Origin: an uncultured Prolixibacteraceae bacterium
GTDB lineage: Bacteria > Bacteroidota > Bacteroidia > Bacteroidales > Prolixibacteraceae
DNA: 64,000 nt
Direction: 5' to 3'
NCBI GenBank assembly: GCA_937915865.1
Contig: CALGIG010000057.1
Span: 37,509-101,508 of the forward strand
In this document: in pieces, positions 7,658-14,936 of the stretch
Position numbering within the stretch: the first letter of the stretch is position 1
How the letters are laid out: each line of letters begins with the position of its first letter
Program-made: the position numbers and the translations under genes
The notes under the pieces: generated by a model
Told to the model about the DNA's origin: nothing
Database searches by the model: none
What the model saw: the letters and a program-made list of their open reading frames with translations, nothing else

Positions 7658-8251
7658 TTACAATTCATTAATCGCTTTTTCGTTTTGCGAATCCTTATGT
7701 TTTTCCAGTTTTTGATAAATCGGTTTGCTTGTAAACATATAGCTATCGCCTTCGATTATACTTGATTTACCAAATATCACCATGTCTCCAATTTCCCATC
7801 TCACAAAATCCGACGAAGGAAAGCAAGTCCCATATTTTGTTAACATCATATTGAAAAAATTATCACTGTTCAAACTACTAGGCTTCAATCGAACATAGAT
7901 GCACCATAAGATATTTTTATAAAATTTGTATTGAATAGCTGAGAATTCAACTGAACCTAACGATAAATCTTCATCGTTCTTTTGATATACCTTTTCTGTT
8001 CCATCTGCATTTTGTCCAACCAAAAAGGCGTTTGAAAATTCTTTTAAAGGCATACCTAGTTTTATTTTTCGAAAGCCATATTTACCATCTAACTCACTCT
8101 TATAGTAGTTTTCATCGTACTCACTATTTTTATCGTCTATAATCATGGCATTATTTTCGTTATCCTTGTTTTGACTGTTGGCATTCGATTTTTTCTGCTG
8201 CCCACAACCGACAAGAAGGATCATTACTATAAATAAAATTTGTATTTTCAT
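7658..8251 (-). CDS. Putative lipoprotein of unknown function
   Basis: A 197-residue protein beginning with a lipoprotein signal, MKIQILFIVMILLVGCGQQK, with a lipobox (LVGC) and predicted acylation at Cys16, so it should be membrane-anchored in the envelope. A low-complexity Asn/Lys/Glu linker (about 18-45) is followed by a globular domain containing GFRKIKLGMPLKEFSNAF, which resembles the start of small periplasmic DUF domains of unassigned function. It is cargo of the tRNA element; no partner is evident. Confidence 0.7.
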   Translation of the reverse strand: MKIQILFIVMILLVGCGQQKKSNANSQNKDNENNAMIIDDKNSEYDENYYKSELDGKYGFRKIKLGMPLKEFSNAFLVGQNADGTEKVYQKNDEDLSLGSVEFSAIQYKFYKNILWCIYVRLKPSSLNSDNFFNMMLTKYGTCFPSSDFVRWEIGDMVIFGKSSIIEGDSYMFTSKPIYQKLEKHKDSQNEKAINEL

Positions 8252-8310
8252 GGTAATTGCTGTTGAGTGAATTTTTTATGTGAAAATTAATCCGTATTTG
8301 TTCTCGTTTT

Positions 8311-8652
8311 CTAACAAGACGGTATTAATTCTTTTCCGCAATGTTTACAAATAATTGCTTCTCCTTTGACCAATTCAGCACAATAGGGACACTTCTTCAT
8401 CCCTTCACTTAATAGCTCATTTTCAATGCTTTCAATGTCTTTTTTTATGAGAATAGAATGAGGCAACGCAATAAAGAAAAGAAAAACACTATAAAACCAC
8501 CATCCATTAAAGCTTCTACCCTTCTTATTTGCAATTATAGCAGGAACGATATAAAACATCGCAATAATTGCCGCAACAGGAGAAAAGGTTGCAAAGAGTC
8601 CGATAATAATTAAATTTAACAATGCGATTAGAATTGCACCAATGATTTTCAT
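8311..8652 (-). CDS. Small membrane protein with C-terminal zinc ribbon
   Basis: A 113-residue protein with two N-terminal hydrophobic segments (about 3-40) and a third (about 52-66, FYSVFLFFIALPHSILIKK), followed by a cytoplasmic zinc ribbon KKCPYCAELVKGEAIICKHCGKEL with two CxxC pairs. This combination is common in bacteria and functionally unassigned; the membrane half loosely recalls superinfection-immunity-type proteins (weak inference). Its ATG overlaps the stop of the upstream secreted-protein gene by 4 bp (ATGA), so the two are translationally coupled. Confidence 0.7.
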   Translation of the reverse strand: MKIIGAILIALLNLIIIGLFATFSPVAAIIAMFYIVPAIIANKKGRSFNGWWFYSVFLFFIALPHSILIKKDIESIENELLSEGMKKCPYCAELVKGEAIICKHCGKELIPSC

Positions 8653-9923
8653 AAGAATAGTTTTTTAAGATAAATTGTGCCAGAATAAATTTTAAAGGAA
8701 TTTCCAACTTCTATTTTTGCAGAAACAACATTCCCAGTTTTATCTTTTTCAAATGTCAAAAACTCAGTATTTAAACCATCATCATATTTAAAATAATTTT
8801 TCCCATTAAAAAAAAAGTTTTCATTTTTATAAGTGTCCCCAAACTGAAGTTCTTCCCAATTCTTACCATATCTCCAATTCCGCAATTGATTATCTTCCTC
8901 GGGGTAAAATGAAATATATTGAATTTCTGAATATATTGAATGTACAGTAGAATCATTAGAATCAGCAAAATCAACCTTAACAACTTCAAACTTTAAACTA
9001 TCCTTTATCGTTTTATCATTATGTCCTTCAATCTCTGTCATGGGGTAATCTATCAATTTTACTTTGTTTTTTGGAGAAAAAATAAAAATAGACGATTCTT
9101 TATCTCCCTCTTTGAGATAATATCCAAGTTGTACAGAAGAAATAACACCGGATTCTTTTGTTACAAATAAATCTTTGCCACCGTGACCATTTGCAGGAGG
9201 TTGATGAAATAAACATATTTTATCACCGCCAGAAATTCTAGAAAAATTCCACACAATATCTCCATCTTTTGCGTTAGTCGTTTCAATTCTTACTCCTTTC
9301 CCAAATTCCTCTATTTTAATTACAGAGTTGGTTAAATATTGCTTTAAATTATCAATACGTTCTAATTCAGAAAAAGAATCAAGAACACTACTGGCGAGGT
9401 CAATATTTACAAGTGCTAAATTTTGTGCTGCCAACAAATTTCTCGCATTTTCACTATTTATAGAACTCGTTTTATTCTGATTTAAAAACTTAACTGAGAA
9501 TGCTTGTTTTGAGTATTTGTTGGGGTAAAACCTTATTTCGCCTGAAGTTATGACGTTCGACTTTCTGACCACCGACATTTCTAAATAACTTATGCCATTA
9601 ATAAAGTTAGAAGTGCCGTTAAATTCAGTTACCTTCAAATAGTCTTCGTTAGACATTGCGAACATATTGGCAGACCTGTAAAATCTAAATATGAAATTCA
9701 TGCCTCCGTCTTTCATACTAACAATACCCAAGTCTCCTTCTTTAACTGTGATATTAGAGTTCTTAATTACATCAATCACCCTTTCAAGATAATTGCGATT
9801 ACTACTGCTGTATTCATTAAAATCTATGCCTTTAGTTACTGATTGGACTTTGTATGTTTGGCCGAAATTTGAAAGGCTCAAAGTGAGGAGAAATAGAATA
9901 GTTATAATTTTATTGGATTTCAT
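8649..9923 (-). CDS. Secreted hypothetical protein
   Basis: A 424-residue protein with a clear Sec signal peptide (MKSNKIITILFLLTLSLSNFGQ) and no membrane segment after it. The rest is beta-rich with many Ser/Asn and repeated short charged turns, like many periplasmic Bacteroidota proteins. No catalytic motif stands out and I do not recognise the family. It is coupled by ATGA to the zinc-ribbon membrane protein, so the pair may act together at the envelope. It is the most 5' gene of the cargo cluster and is preceded by a long hairpin (9983-10097). Confidence 0.65.
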   Translation of the reverse strand: MKSNKIITILFLLTLSLSNFGQTYKVQSVTKGIDFNEYSSSNRNYLERVIDVIKNSNITVKEGDLGIVSMKDGGMNFIFRFYRSANMFAMSNEDYLKVTEFNGTSNFINGISYLEMSVVRKSNVITSGEIRFYPNKYSKQAFSVKFLNQNKTSSINSENARNLLAAQNLALVNIDLASSVLDSFSELERIDNLKQYLTNSVIKIEEFGKGVRIETTNAKDGDIVWNFSRISGGDKICLFHQPPANGHGGKDLFVTKESGVISSVQLGYYLKEGDKESSIFIFSPKNKVKLIDYPMTEIEGHNDKTIKDSLKFEVVKVDFADSNDSTVHSIYSEIQYISFYPEEDNQLRNWRYGKNWEELQFGDTYKNENFFFNGKNYFKYDDGLNTEFLTFEKDKTGNVVSAKIEVGNSFKIYSGTIYLKKLFL

Positions 9924-9982
9924 GATGCTTTGTTTGAAATGACTAGTCTATGAAAAAAAGAGGCGTGGAACTAAATCCACTA

Positions 9983-10097
9983 GACTGAAAGCATCACCAC
10001 AACGCTCGTATCAAGATAGAAATAGCCCACGCCAATGCGTGAGCGTTTATTATTCCTATTCATCTTGATACTAAATAAAAGTGGTGATTTTACAGTC
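9983..10097. repeat. Long imperfect hairpin or cruciform upstream of the cargo operon
   Basis: Nested complementary blocks are GACTG...ATCACCAC (9983-10000) with GTGGTGA...CAGTC (10081-10097), GTATCAAGAT (10008-10017) with ATCTTGATAC (10062-10071, perfect), AATAG (10021-10025) with CTATT (10056-10060), and CACGC/GCGTG (10028-10032 / 10037-10041) at the tip. A competing pair AACGCTC (10001-10007) / GAGCGTT (10041-10047) could form an alternative fold. It begins 59 bp upstream of the secreted-protein start, so a leader-RNA regulator or a replication or transfer origin are both possible. Confidence 0.6.
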
Positions 10098-10200
10098 TTA
10101 TGAATAAAAAGCTAAACGCAACTTTTATATTTTATTTATTTCTGTTCCTTTTTTCTTATATGCTATGATTTTGTTTGAAGTTTAAAATTAATAAAAATTC

Positions 10201-10404
10201 AGGAATGAACGGAGTTTAATTAAATATAAAATTGTTGAAACAAATCAGGATAAGATTTCAACGTTTTTAAGCGATTATTTTGCTGAACCTATAAAATCCT
10301 ACATTCAGACAAAGAAACGTTCTAATATCTTTGTTCCTACTGTTAAAAACGAACAATTTTACTTTGTAAAGACATTCTGGTTTGATCAATCAAAAGGAGA
10401 ATAG
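10201..10404 (+). pseudogene. Coding-like fragment without start
   Basis: One plus-strand frame stays open for 67 codons to a TAG at 10402-10404 and reads like protein (YKIVETNQDKISTFLSDYF, then FVKTFWFDQSKGE), with no credible start codon. It may be the tail of a decayed gene. I do not recognise the family, and it could be chance in AT-rich DNA. Confidence 0.25.
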
Positions 10405-10977
10405 ACCAGCAAATTTATCAGGGTCATAATTTCCTTTGAAAACTTTCACCATTTAGACCTTACCTCAACGGCTAAAATCCAGATTTCAACTTTTAGGTGA
10501 ATTTGTAATGAAAAGCACTTTTTCTAAAACAACATAAAGTTCATGTAATGTAATGTTATTCAATCAATTAGAACACTTCCCATATCTGAATCCTCGTGTT
10601 CCTAATATTATTTGCGGTTATTCATTGACCGATTATTATATTGGTTCCGATATTAATAGATTTTATTAACTAATCTGTTAATGGAATTAATAAAGTCAGT
10701 ATGCCAGACTCTTTGTTAAAAATAAGCATTTAGGGATGATTTTATCTTTTAGCATATATTCACCTCATCCAAACAACAAAACGTTCTATTAGCGACTATT
10801 TAATCGTCAAAAACTACTATTTCAGACTTAGTCTATGCTTATCCAATAATCTTGTTTAATAAATCAATTGAGTAATGAAATGAGAAAAAATATAAACCAT
10901 CATTACATCAGTAAATGTCAATAGAGAACTCTTTAATTAGTTCTTTCCCTACAAATTGAAATATCAAAAAAATAAAA
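10405..10977. other. AT-rich stretch without recognisable genes
   Basis: No frame of useful length or known motif is visible on either strand in these roughly 570 bp. It lies between the coding fragment and the structured segment at 10978-11048. In a replicating element this AT-rich DNA near a replication-type protein would be a candidate origin region (speculative). Confidence 0.4.
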
Positions 10978-11048
10978 GCAGCCGTTAGGCTGCTCTACCT
11001 GATTAAAAATCGTTGGAGGGAGTTTACTCCCGAACAATGGTTTTTAAT
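10978..11048 (+). ncRNA. Candidate structured RNA with wobble-supported long stem
   Basis: Hairpin 1 is GCAGCC-GTTA-GGCTGC (10978-10993). Hairpin 2 has a 14-bp outer stem (11002-11015 with 11035-11048) that pairs completely only if two G-U wobbles are allowed, plus an inner perfect GGGAG-TTTA-CTCCC (11018-11031). The wobbles pair in plus-strand RNA but become A-C mismatches in minus-strand RNA, so the structure should function as a plus-strand transcript, opposite to the surrounding genes. No poly-T tract follows, so it is not a simple terminator. No known RNA family is recognised. Confidence 0.4.
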
Positions 11049-11266
11049 GCAATCAAAGGTTTCTGTACTGTTGCTTTCTTTATCTTTCTTCTATTACTTA
11101 TTTAAACATTTTTATATGCTTCTTTATAATATGTAAGCTCCTTTTGATTTACAAGTGCGAAATTTTAACCTTTCATATAACTGAAATTTGTGTTTTGAAA
11201 ATCAAATGCTTTACCCTAATAGCATAAAATTTTAAGTTACAAGGCAAAATTTTTTTAAATTCAATT

Positions 11267-11821
11267 TCACATGACAAATTCCTGTTCTCGAACTCTATCA
11301 ATCTCTTCTTGTGAAGAAATCTCTTCGAGATACAACGGGGTTTCAACGCTTGCTAAATTATGAATCCGATAACGAGGTCTTTTTAACCCTAAATCTTTCT
11401 CGTTAGCATTTACAGCTATTTTTTTTGTGCCTTTATTTTTACACCGTTTAGGTTTTTCAGTTGCCTTATTATATTCATCAAAGGCTTTCAAAACAGCAGT
11501 ATTGTAGATGTCAACATGAACTTTGTACTGGTTTTTAGGTGGAATGCCACATTTTAAGTCAGAGACAGTAAGTATTCGTGCTTTTTTAAGAACTTCAAAT
11601 GCTTTGTCTTGCCGATGCTTCGATAAACCGGTTGCACGTTCAATTTTGTGCTGCTCATAAAAGAAATAACCTTCTGCATCTATTGACTTTCTTTTTCGCA
11701 TTTGATCATGCCAATAAACCAATTCGGCGATTACGCATGCTGCATCAAGACCATATTTAAAGACAAACGGTTTGTTAACTCGTAGAAACGGTATGTTATT
11801 AATATTCTTGTCGTTATTCAT
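11267..11821 (-). CDS. Winged-helix protein, replication-initiator-like
   Basis: About 184 residues from the ATG at 11821. This start is preferred over the in-frame upstream codon at 11848 because it leaves only an 8-bp overlap with the preceding stop. Residues FKYGLDAACVIAELVYW...EGYFFYEQHKIERATGLSKHRQDKAFEVLKKARILT resemble the N-terminal winged-helix domain of phage and plasmid replication organisers (DnaD-N/RepA type). The C-terminal part is basic (KRCKNKGTKK). It probably binds DNA of the element for replication or copy control, which is an inference from fold-like similarity and context. It follows a small phage-type gene with overlap. Confidence 0.55.
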   Translation of the reverse strand: MNNDKNINNIPFLRVNKPFVFKYGLDAACVIAELVYWHDQMRKRKSIDAEGYFFYEQHKIERATGLSKHRQDKAFEVLKKARILTVSDLKCGIPPKNQYKVHVDIYNTAVLKAFDEYNKATEKPKRCKNKGTKKIAVNANEKDLGLKRPRYRIHNLASVETPLYLEEISSQEEIDRVREQEFVM

Positions 11822-12104
11822 TGTTTTCGATTTTTTCAAATTTTTCAATTGATTTTAATAAGTTGCGATATGTCCAAGCCCATACACCAAAAGCATTTGC
11901 TTTCGGATAAGGCTCGTAAGATTCTTTGGTTTTAGGGGTCAGGAATGAACGGATTTCGAATACTTCGTAATGAACGTTATTCCATTGGGTCGTTACTTCA
12001 TAGAGGCACGCTTTCTGTCCTCGCTTAATTTGGCGAAAATGAAATCCTTTCACTTCGCCTTTGCCGATAAACTCAATTGGCAATTTTTTTACTTCTTCCA
12101 ACAT
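11814..12104 (-). CDS. Small phage/mobile-element-type hypothetical protein
   Basis: A 96-residue protein (LPIEFIGKGEVKGFHFRQIKR...YEVFEIR...YPKANAFGVWAWTYRNL). I recall similar small proteins, with the same EFIGKGEVKGF opening and AFGxWAWTY block, from Bacteroidota prophages and integrated elements, without a known function. Its 3' end overlaps the start of the winged-helix gene by 8 bp, which implies co-translation. It is probably part of the element's core. Confidence 0.65.
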   Translation of the reverse strand: MLEEVKKLPIEFIGKGEVKGFHFRQIKRGQKACLYEVTTQWNNVHYEVFEIRSFLTPKTKESYEPYPKANAFGVWAWTYRNLLKSIEKFEKIENNE

Positions 12105-12215
12105 CTTATAATCAGATGAGGAACTGAAAAATTTACAGCTATTTTGCCTGGGCTAGGTAAATACACTTTCTACCCAAGAAACATCTTAATTTAACAGTTC
12201 CTAAGGTTAAAACGA

Positions 12216-12596
12216 TTATTTACCTCTGTTCTCTAACTCTGCGATTTGACTTTTGATTGTCGGCTGTCTGAACTCAAACAACCAATCGTCAATTTCTGTC
12301 CGTTTGAACAAAAGTTTGCCATTACTGATTTTGTAACAAGGAATTTCGGAATGAGCCACCATTCTATAAATGGCGGGTTCGGAGTAATTTAAGTACCTTG
12401 CTAATTGTTTAATGTTGAAGTGTTCGGGAACTTGCGCTTTGGTTTCTGCGCTTTTCTGTAAACAGTAGTTTACGAGTTGAATTAAATCCGATTTTTCTAA
12501 TGTAACTTTTTGATCTTCTTGATAATTTAAAAATTTCATTTTGCCACGCATTCGTGAGCCACGATATTTAGGAAGCGTTATTTTCATAACGTCCAT
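12216..12596 (-). CDS. Excisionase-like helix-turn-helix protein
   Basis: A 126-residue protein with a MerR/excisionase-type HTH in its C-terminal half: FNIKQLARYLNYSEPAIYRMV...IPCYKISNGKLLFKRTEIDDWL. This fold is typical of recombination directionality factors and small regulators encoded next to Bacteroidota integrases. It lies upstream of the winged-helix gene and downstream of the integrase gene on the same strand. A TATATTTG promoter box ends 2 bp before the first ATG, so the mRNA may be leaderless or translation may begin at Met4 (12587) or Met20 (12539). The likely role is control of integration and excision. Confidence 0.75.
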   Translation of the reverse strand: MDVMKITLPKYRGSRMRGKMKFLNYQEDQKVTLEKSDLIQLVNYCLQKSAETKAQVPEHFNIKQLARYLNYSEPAIYRMVAHSEIPCYKISNGKLLFKRTEIDDWLFEFRQPTIKSQIAELENRGK

Positions 12597-12598
12597 TG

Positions 12599-12606
12599 CA
12601 AATATA
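12599..12606 (-). promoter_or_regulatory. -7 element immediately before the HTH gene
   Basis: On the minus strand this reads TATATTTG, a perfect match to TAnnTTTG. With transcription expected some 5-7 bp downstream, the start would fall at or just after the first ATG (12596), implying a leaderless or very short leader transcript. No TTG is seen at the -33 distance. Confidence 0.5.
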
Positions 12607-12704
12607 GCGAAAAAAGTAATTGGTTATAATTATAAAGAAATAATAAGTTATACTAATGATTGCGAAGGTTTTGAATGTTAATTCAGGACCTTTAATGTGG
12701 TTAA

Positions 12705-14021
12705 CTAACCAAGTAAATTTTCATTAAGTTTTGCAATTTCATCAATACCAAAGCTTTCCAGATAAGTCTGAGTGGTTTTTATATTAGTATGGCCAAGTGC
12801 TTCGCTGATTTTTTCAATTTGCGCTCCATTCCTCAACAATGTTGTTGCGTATGAATGTCTGGCAAAATAACTGCTTATATGCAAAAGCCCTTCTGGAAAT
12901 TCCAGCTTTGCAGCAATTTTCCGTAAATACTTGTTGAAACGTTTGCGCCTGTGTGTGATATGCTCATTCAGTTTTTCACCTGTCAGTTTGGGATTACTAA
13001 TAATAGGTAATAAGTACTCTTTTTTATTAGTTGTATTGGCTTTCGACCATTCTAAAATCTGCTTTAGGCTCTCAGTGACAGGTATAGAAATGGCTTCGTT
13101 TGTTTTTTTTCGTTTGAATTCGATAAAAGAATATTCTTTACCATCTGAAAGCATTCGAGATACTACATTGTCATCTTTGAGATATGCCATATCCTTAAAG
13201 TTTATTCCGCTTGCAAAGAATGAAAACAAAAACATTTGCCTAGTCCAGTTAAGATGAGGCTCAAGTATTTCGGAACTAACCAGTTTAACCATGTATTCTT
13301 TCGGAACAAATCTTTTAGTCGAGCATTTTTCAAGTTTAGAAATTTTGAAGGTTTTCGAAGCTCCGTAAATTTTTGAAAATGGATATGCTTCTTTGCTCCC
13401 GACTCCTTTGTTAATGGCCTCGTTTAATATAGCTCTTAAACCTCTGAGCATGATTCCTATTGTAGTATCCTTGTTCCCTCTTTCATTCTTTAAATAATAA
13501 TAGAAATCCTCAACAAACTTATGATCAATATCTTGAAAATATAGCTTCTGCAAGGTAGGACAGAACTTTTCAAGAATAACTAAAGTTTCTTTTAATCCTG
13601 TTGAAGAGCCATACTTTCCTTGATTTTGAAGCTCACTAATTCTGGTCTCAATAAATGGCTTTACCTTATTTATTTTAGGTTTATTCCGGTATTCCTCTTC
13701 AAACATATTAAATGTCCATCCGACACTTTTTTCTTCGAATTTTTGTAGAATCTTCTTCGCGAAATTAAGTTTCTCGGATATGTAGGTATTGATCAGTTCA
13801 TGGTCTGGGTGTTTCTTTTGTTTTTCTTCTTTCTTTCTTTTATCGTCTCTACTATAAACTACTCCATGTTCTTTGTCCCAGTACTCAATTGTTGTATTAA
13901 ACCTTTCATCTCCAATCTTGAAATATTTCAATTGCTGATTTTTTGTAAGCCTTAACATGATTGGAGAAGTACCATCATTGTATTTTTTTGAAGTAAATAG
14001 AACAACCGAAACTTTAGCCAT
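12705..14021 (-). CDS. Tyrosine site-specific integrase of the tRNA element
   Basis: A 438-residue recombinase with an N-terminal arm-binding-type domain (VSVVLFTSKKYNDGTSPIMLRLTKNQ), a SAM-like core-binding domain (about 105-215) and a catalytic domain. Catalytic landmarks are Arg388 in YFARHSYATTL, His411 in ALGHTNIKTTQTY, and the nucleophile Tyr420. The first catalytic Arg is replaced (FFASGINFKDMAYL, Asn where TGLR normally stands) and the HxxR His is Tyr. Departures at the first Arg are known in the Bacteroides IntDOT-type group. The gene starts 121 bp from attR and reads away from it, the usual arrangement for the element's own integrase, which should catalyse attP x tRNA recombination. 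Confidence 0.92.
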   Translation of the reverse strand: MAKVSVVLFTSKKYNDGTSPIMLRLTKNQQLKYFKIGDERFNTTIEYWDKEHGVVYSRDDKRKKEEKQKKHPDHELINTYISEKLNFAKKILQKFEEKSVGWTFNMFEEEYRNKPKINKVKPFIETRISELQNQGKYGSSTGLKETLVILEKFCPTLQKLYFQDIDHKFVEDFYYYLKNERGNKDTTIGIMLRGLRAILNEAINKGVGSKEAYPFSKIYGASKTFKISKLEKCSTKRFVPKEYMVKLVSSEILEPHLNWTRQMFLFSFFASGINFKDMAYLKDDNVVSRMLSDGKEYSFIEFKRKKTNEAISIPVTESLKQILEWSKANTTNKKEYLLPIISNPKLTGEKLNEHITHRRKRFNKYLRKIAAKLEFPEGLLHISSYFARHSYATTLLRNGAQIEKISEALGHTNIKTTQTYLESFGIDEIAKLNENLLG

Positions 14022-14028
14022 AATTTTT

Positions 14029-14051
14029 GGTTTAAATCAAGTTTAAATTTT
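14029..14051 (+). repeat. Candidate integrase arm-type site, right end
   Basis: This copy is 21/23 identical and in direct orientation to 5759-5781. A third, inverted half-site ATTTAAACC lies at 14080-14088. All are in the 120 bp between the integrase start and attR, so bound integrase could also repress its own promoter (inference). Confidence 0.55.
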
Positions 14052-14142
14052 AATGATTAAAATTAATAAAATTTGATAAATTTAAACCATTGAAATATAG
14101 ATATTTTATTAATGTTTATAACGAATTATTAAAGTTAACTTC

Positions 14143-14190
14143 CCTGACTCATAATCAGGGAGTCACTGGTTCAAGCCCAGTTGGGCCCAC
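14143..14190 (+). repeat. Right attachment site (attR), tRNA 3' fragment
   Basis: A perfect 48-bp copy of 5659-5706. Upstream of it there is no acceptor 5' strand or D-arm, so it is not a second tRNA but the footprint of site-specific integration. The original tRNA downstream sequence and terminator follow it. Confidence 0.92.
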
Positions 14191-14200
14191 TTCAAAATCA

Positions 14201-14230
14201 AGCAGTTACATTAAGTTGTAGCTGCTTTTT
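14201..14230 (+). terminator. Original tRNA terminator, displaced beyond attR
   Basis: AGCAGTTACA (14201-14210) pairs with TTGTAGCTGCT (14217-14227 approximately) ahead of TTTTTATTTT. In the pre-integration chromosome this would have directly followed the tRNA gene. The element supplies a replacement at 5713-5754. Confidence 0.6.
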
Positions 14231-14708
14231 ATTTTATTTGCACACAGATATTGTTGTTTCAAGTTTTGCATTGAATGGTAAAAGTGACTTCAAAAACTTC
14301 GTTTGGCTTTGTGTAAAACAATTTAGAGCCCTCAGGATCATGCCCGACTCTCCCAAGTTCTTTTTTTCATCTGTGCCATTAGTAAGTACACGAAATCTTT
14401 TTTGCCTCTTGTTTTCTGGAACAAACTATTCTGTTGGGCATACCGCTAACCGGGTTGGGGAAAGCAAGGGTGACGACTGAATGAAATTTAGCGGATGGGG
14501 TTGAGTGAAGTGAAGCTTCCCGTTTTGGCTGTGTTATTTGAAGTGTGTGGAGGAATAGCCAAAGAGGAGCGGAATGAAACGACAGGTGGTGGAATGACGT
14601 GCAACCCTGAAGTGTAATGCAGTGAAGCGAAAGCATCCTGCCGCAGGCATTGGCCGACAAACAATTCATGTCTGGCAACTGAACCGTCACATTTTGAGTT
14701 TCAATACA
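14231..14708. other. No recognisable gene; purine-rich intergenic DNA
   Basis: No frame with protein-like composition is visible. From about 14450 the plus strand is rich in GGGTTG, GTGAAG and GGAATG motifs, with no clear hairpin. The minus-strand frame that crosses it begins in an IS21 transposase fragment and then runs into non-homologous sequence, so it is not a gene. Confidence 0.4.
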
Positions 14709-14886
14709 TTTCTTGGACAAACTGCGGGCAATACTCTTGATGCCTTTGCCCTGCTGGTGTAACTGTAATAACTGTTTGATCTGACTCATGCGTTTTGGTT
14801 TTCCGGCCATTCAATTGTCGTTTTTAGTGGTTTGTTTACCACTAAAGAACCAAAACCTGCGTTGAAAATTGGACGAGGGGTCAACA
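14709..14886 (-). mobile_element. 5' remnant of an IS21-family element (istA fragment)
   Basis: On the minus strand the start MAGKPKRMSQIKQLLQLHQQ followed by GKGIKSIARSLS matches the N-terminal HTH of IstA transposases (14709-14810). Similarity stops abruptly after about 34 codons. Upstream, an end beginning TGTTGACCCCTCGTCC (14886 inward) looks like an IS21-type terminus starting TG. A 9-bp inverted repeat (TTTAGTGGT / ACCACTAAA, 14823-14846) lies between end and start codon. The rest of istA and all of istB are missing. Confidence 0.6.
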
Positions 14887-14936
14887 TGCTCCGGATTATC
14901 TAGACCTTTTGTCTCTCGCTGGTCTATAATTCTTTC

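Larger units (their letters stand above)
5659..14190. mobile_element. Integrated genetic element at the tRNA(CAT) gene, about 8.5 kb
   Basis: The element is delimited by a perfect 48-bp direct repeat of the tRNA 3' portion (5659-5706 and 14143-14190), so the unit length is 8,484 bp. It contains a tyrosine recombinase next to the right end, an excisionase-like HTH protein, a replication-type winged-helix protein, an HsdR-N-like nuclease and secreted or membrane cargo, all on the minus strand. Near-identical 23-bp motifs lie just inside both ends. No relaxase, conjugation or capsid genes are visible, so it is probably a mobilisable or satellite-like element dependent on a helper (inference). 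The tRNA stays intact because the left copy restores its 3' end. Confidence 0.92.

Noticed and set aside
14143..14190. A second tRNA(CAT) gene
   Set aside because: Only the anticodon stem to 3' end is present; acceptor 5' strand and D-arm are missing, and the segment is exactly the att duplication.
5659..14190. Complete prophage or conjugative transposon
   Set aside because: No capsid, terminase, portal, relaxase, coupling protein or tra genes are visible within the att limits.
14379..14810. A 143-codon minus-strand gene
   Set aside because: Only the first ~34 codons resemble IstA; the rest has no protein-like composition. It is reported as an IS21 remnant instead.
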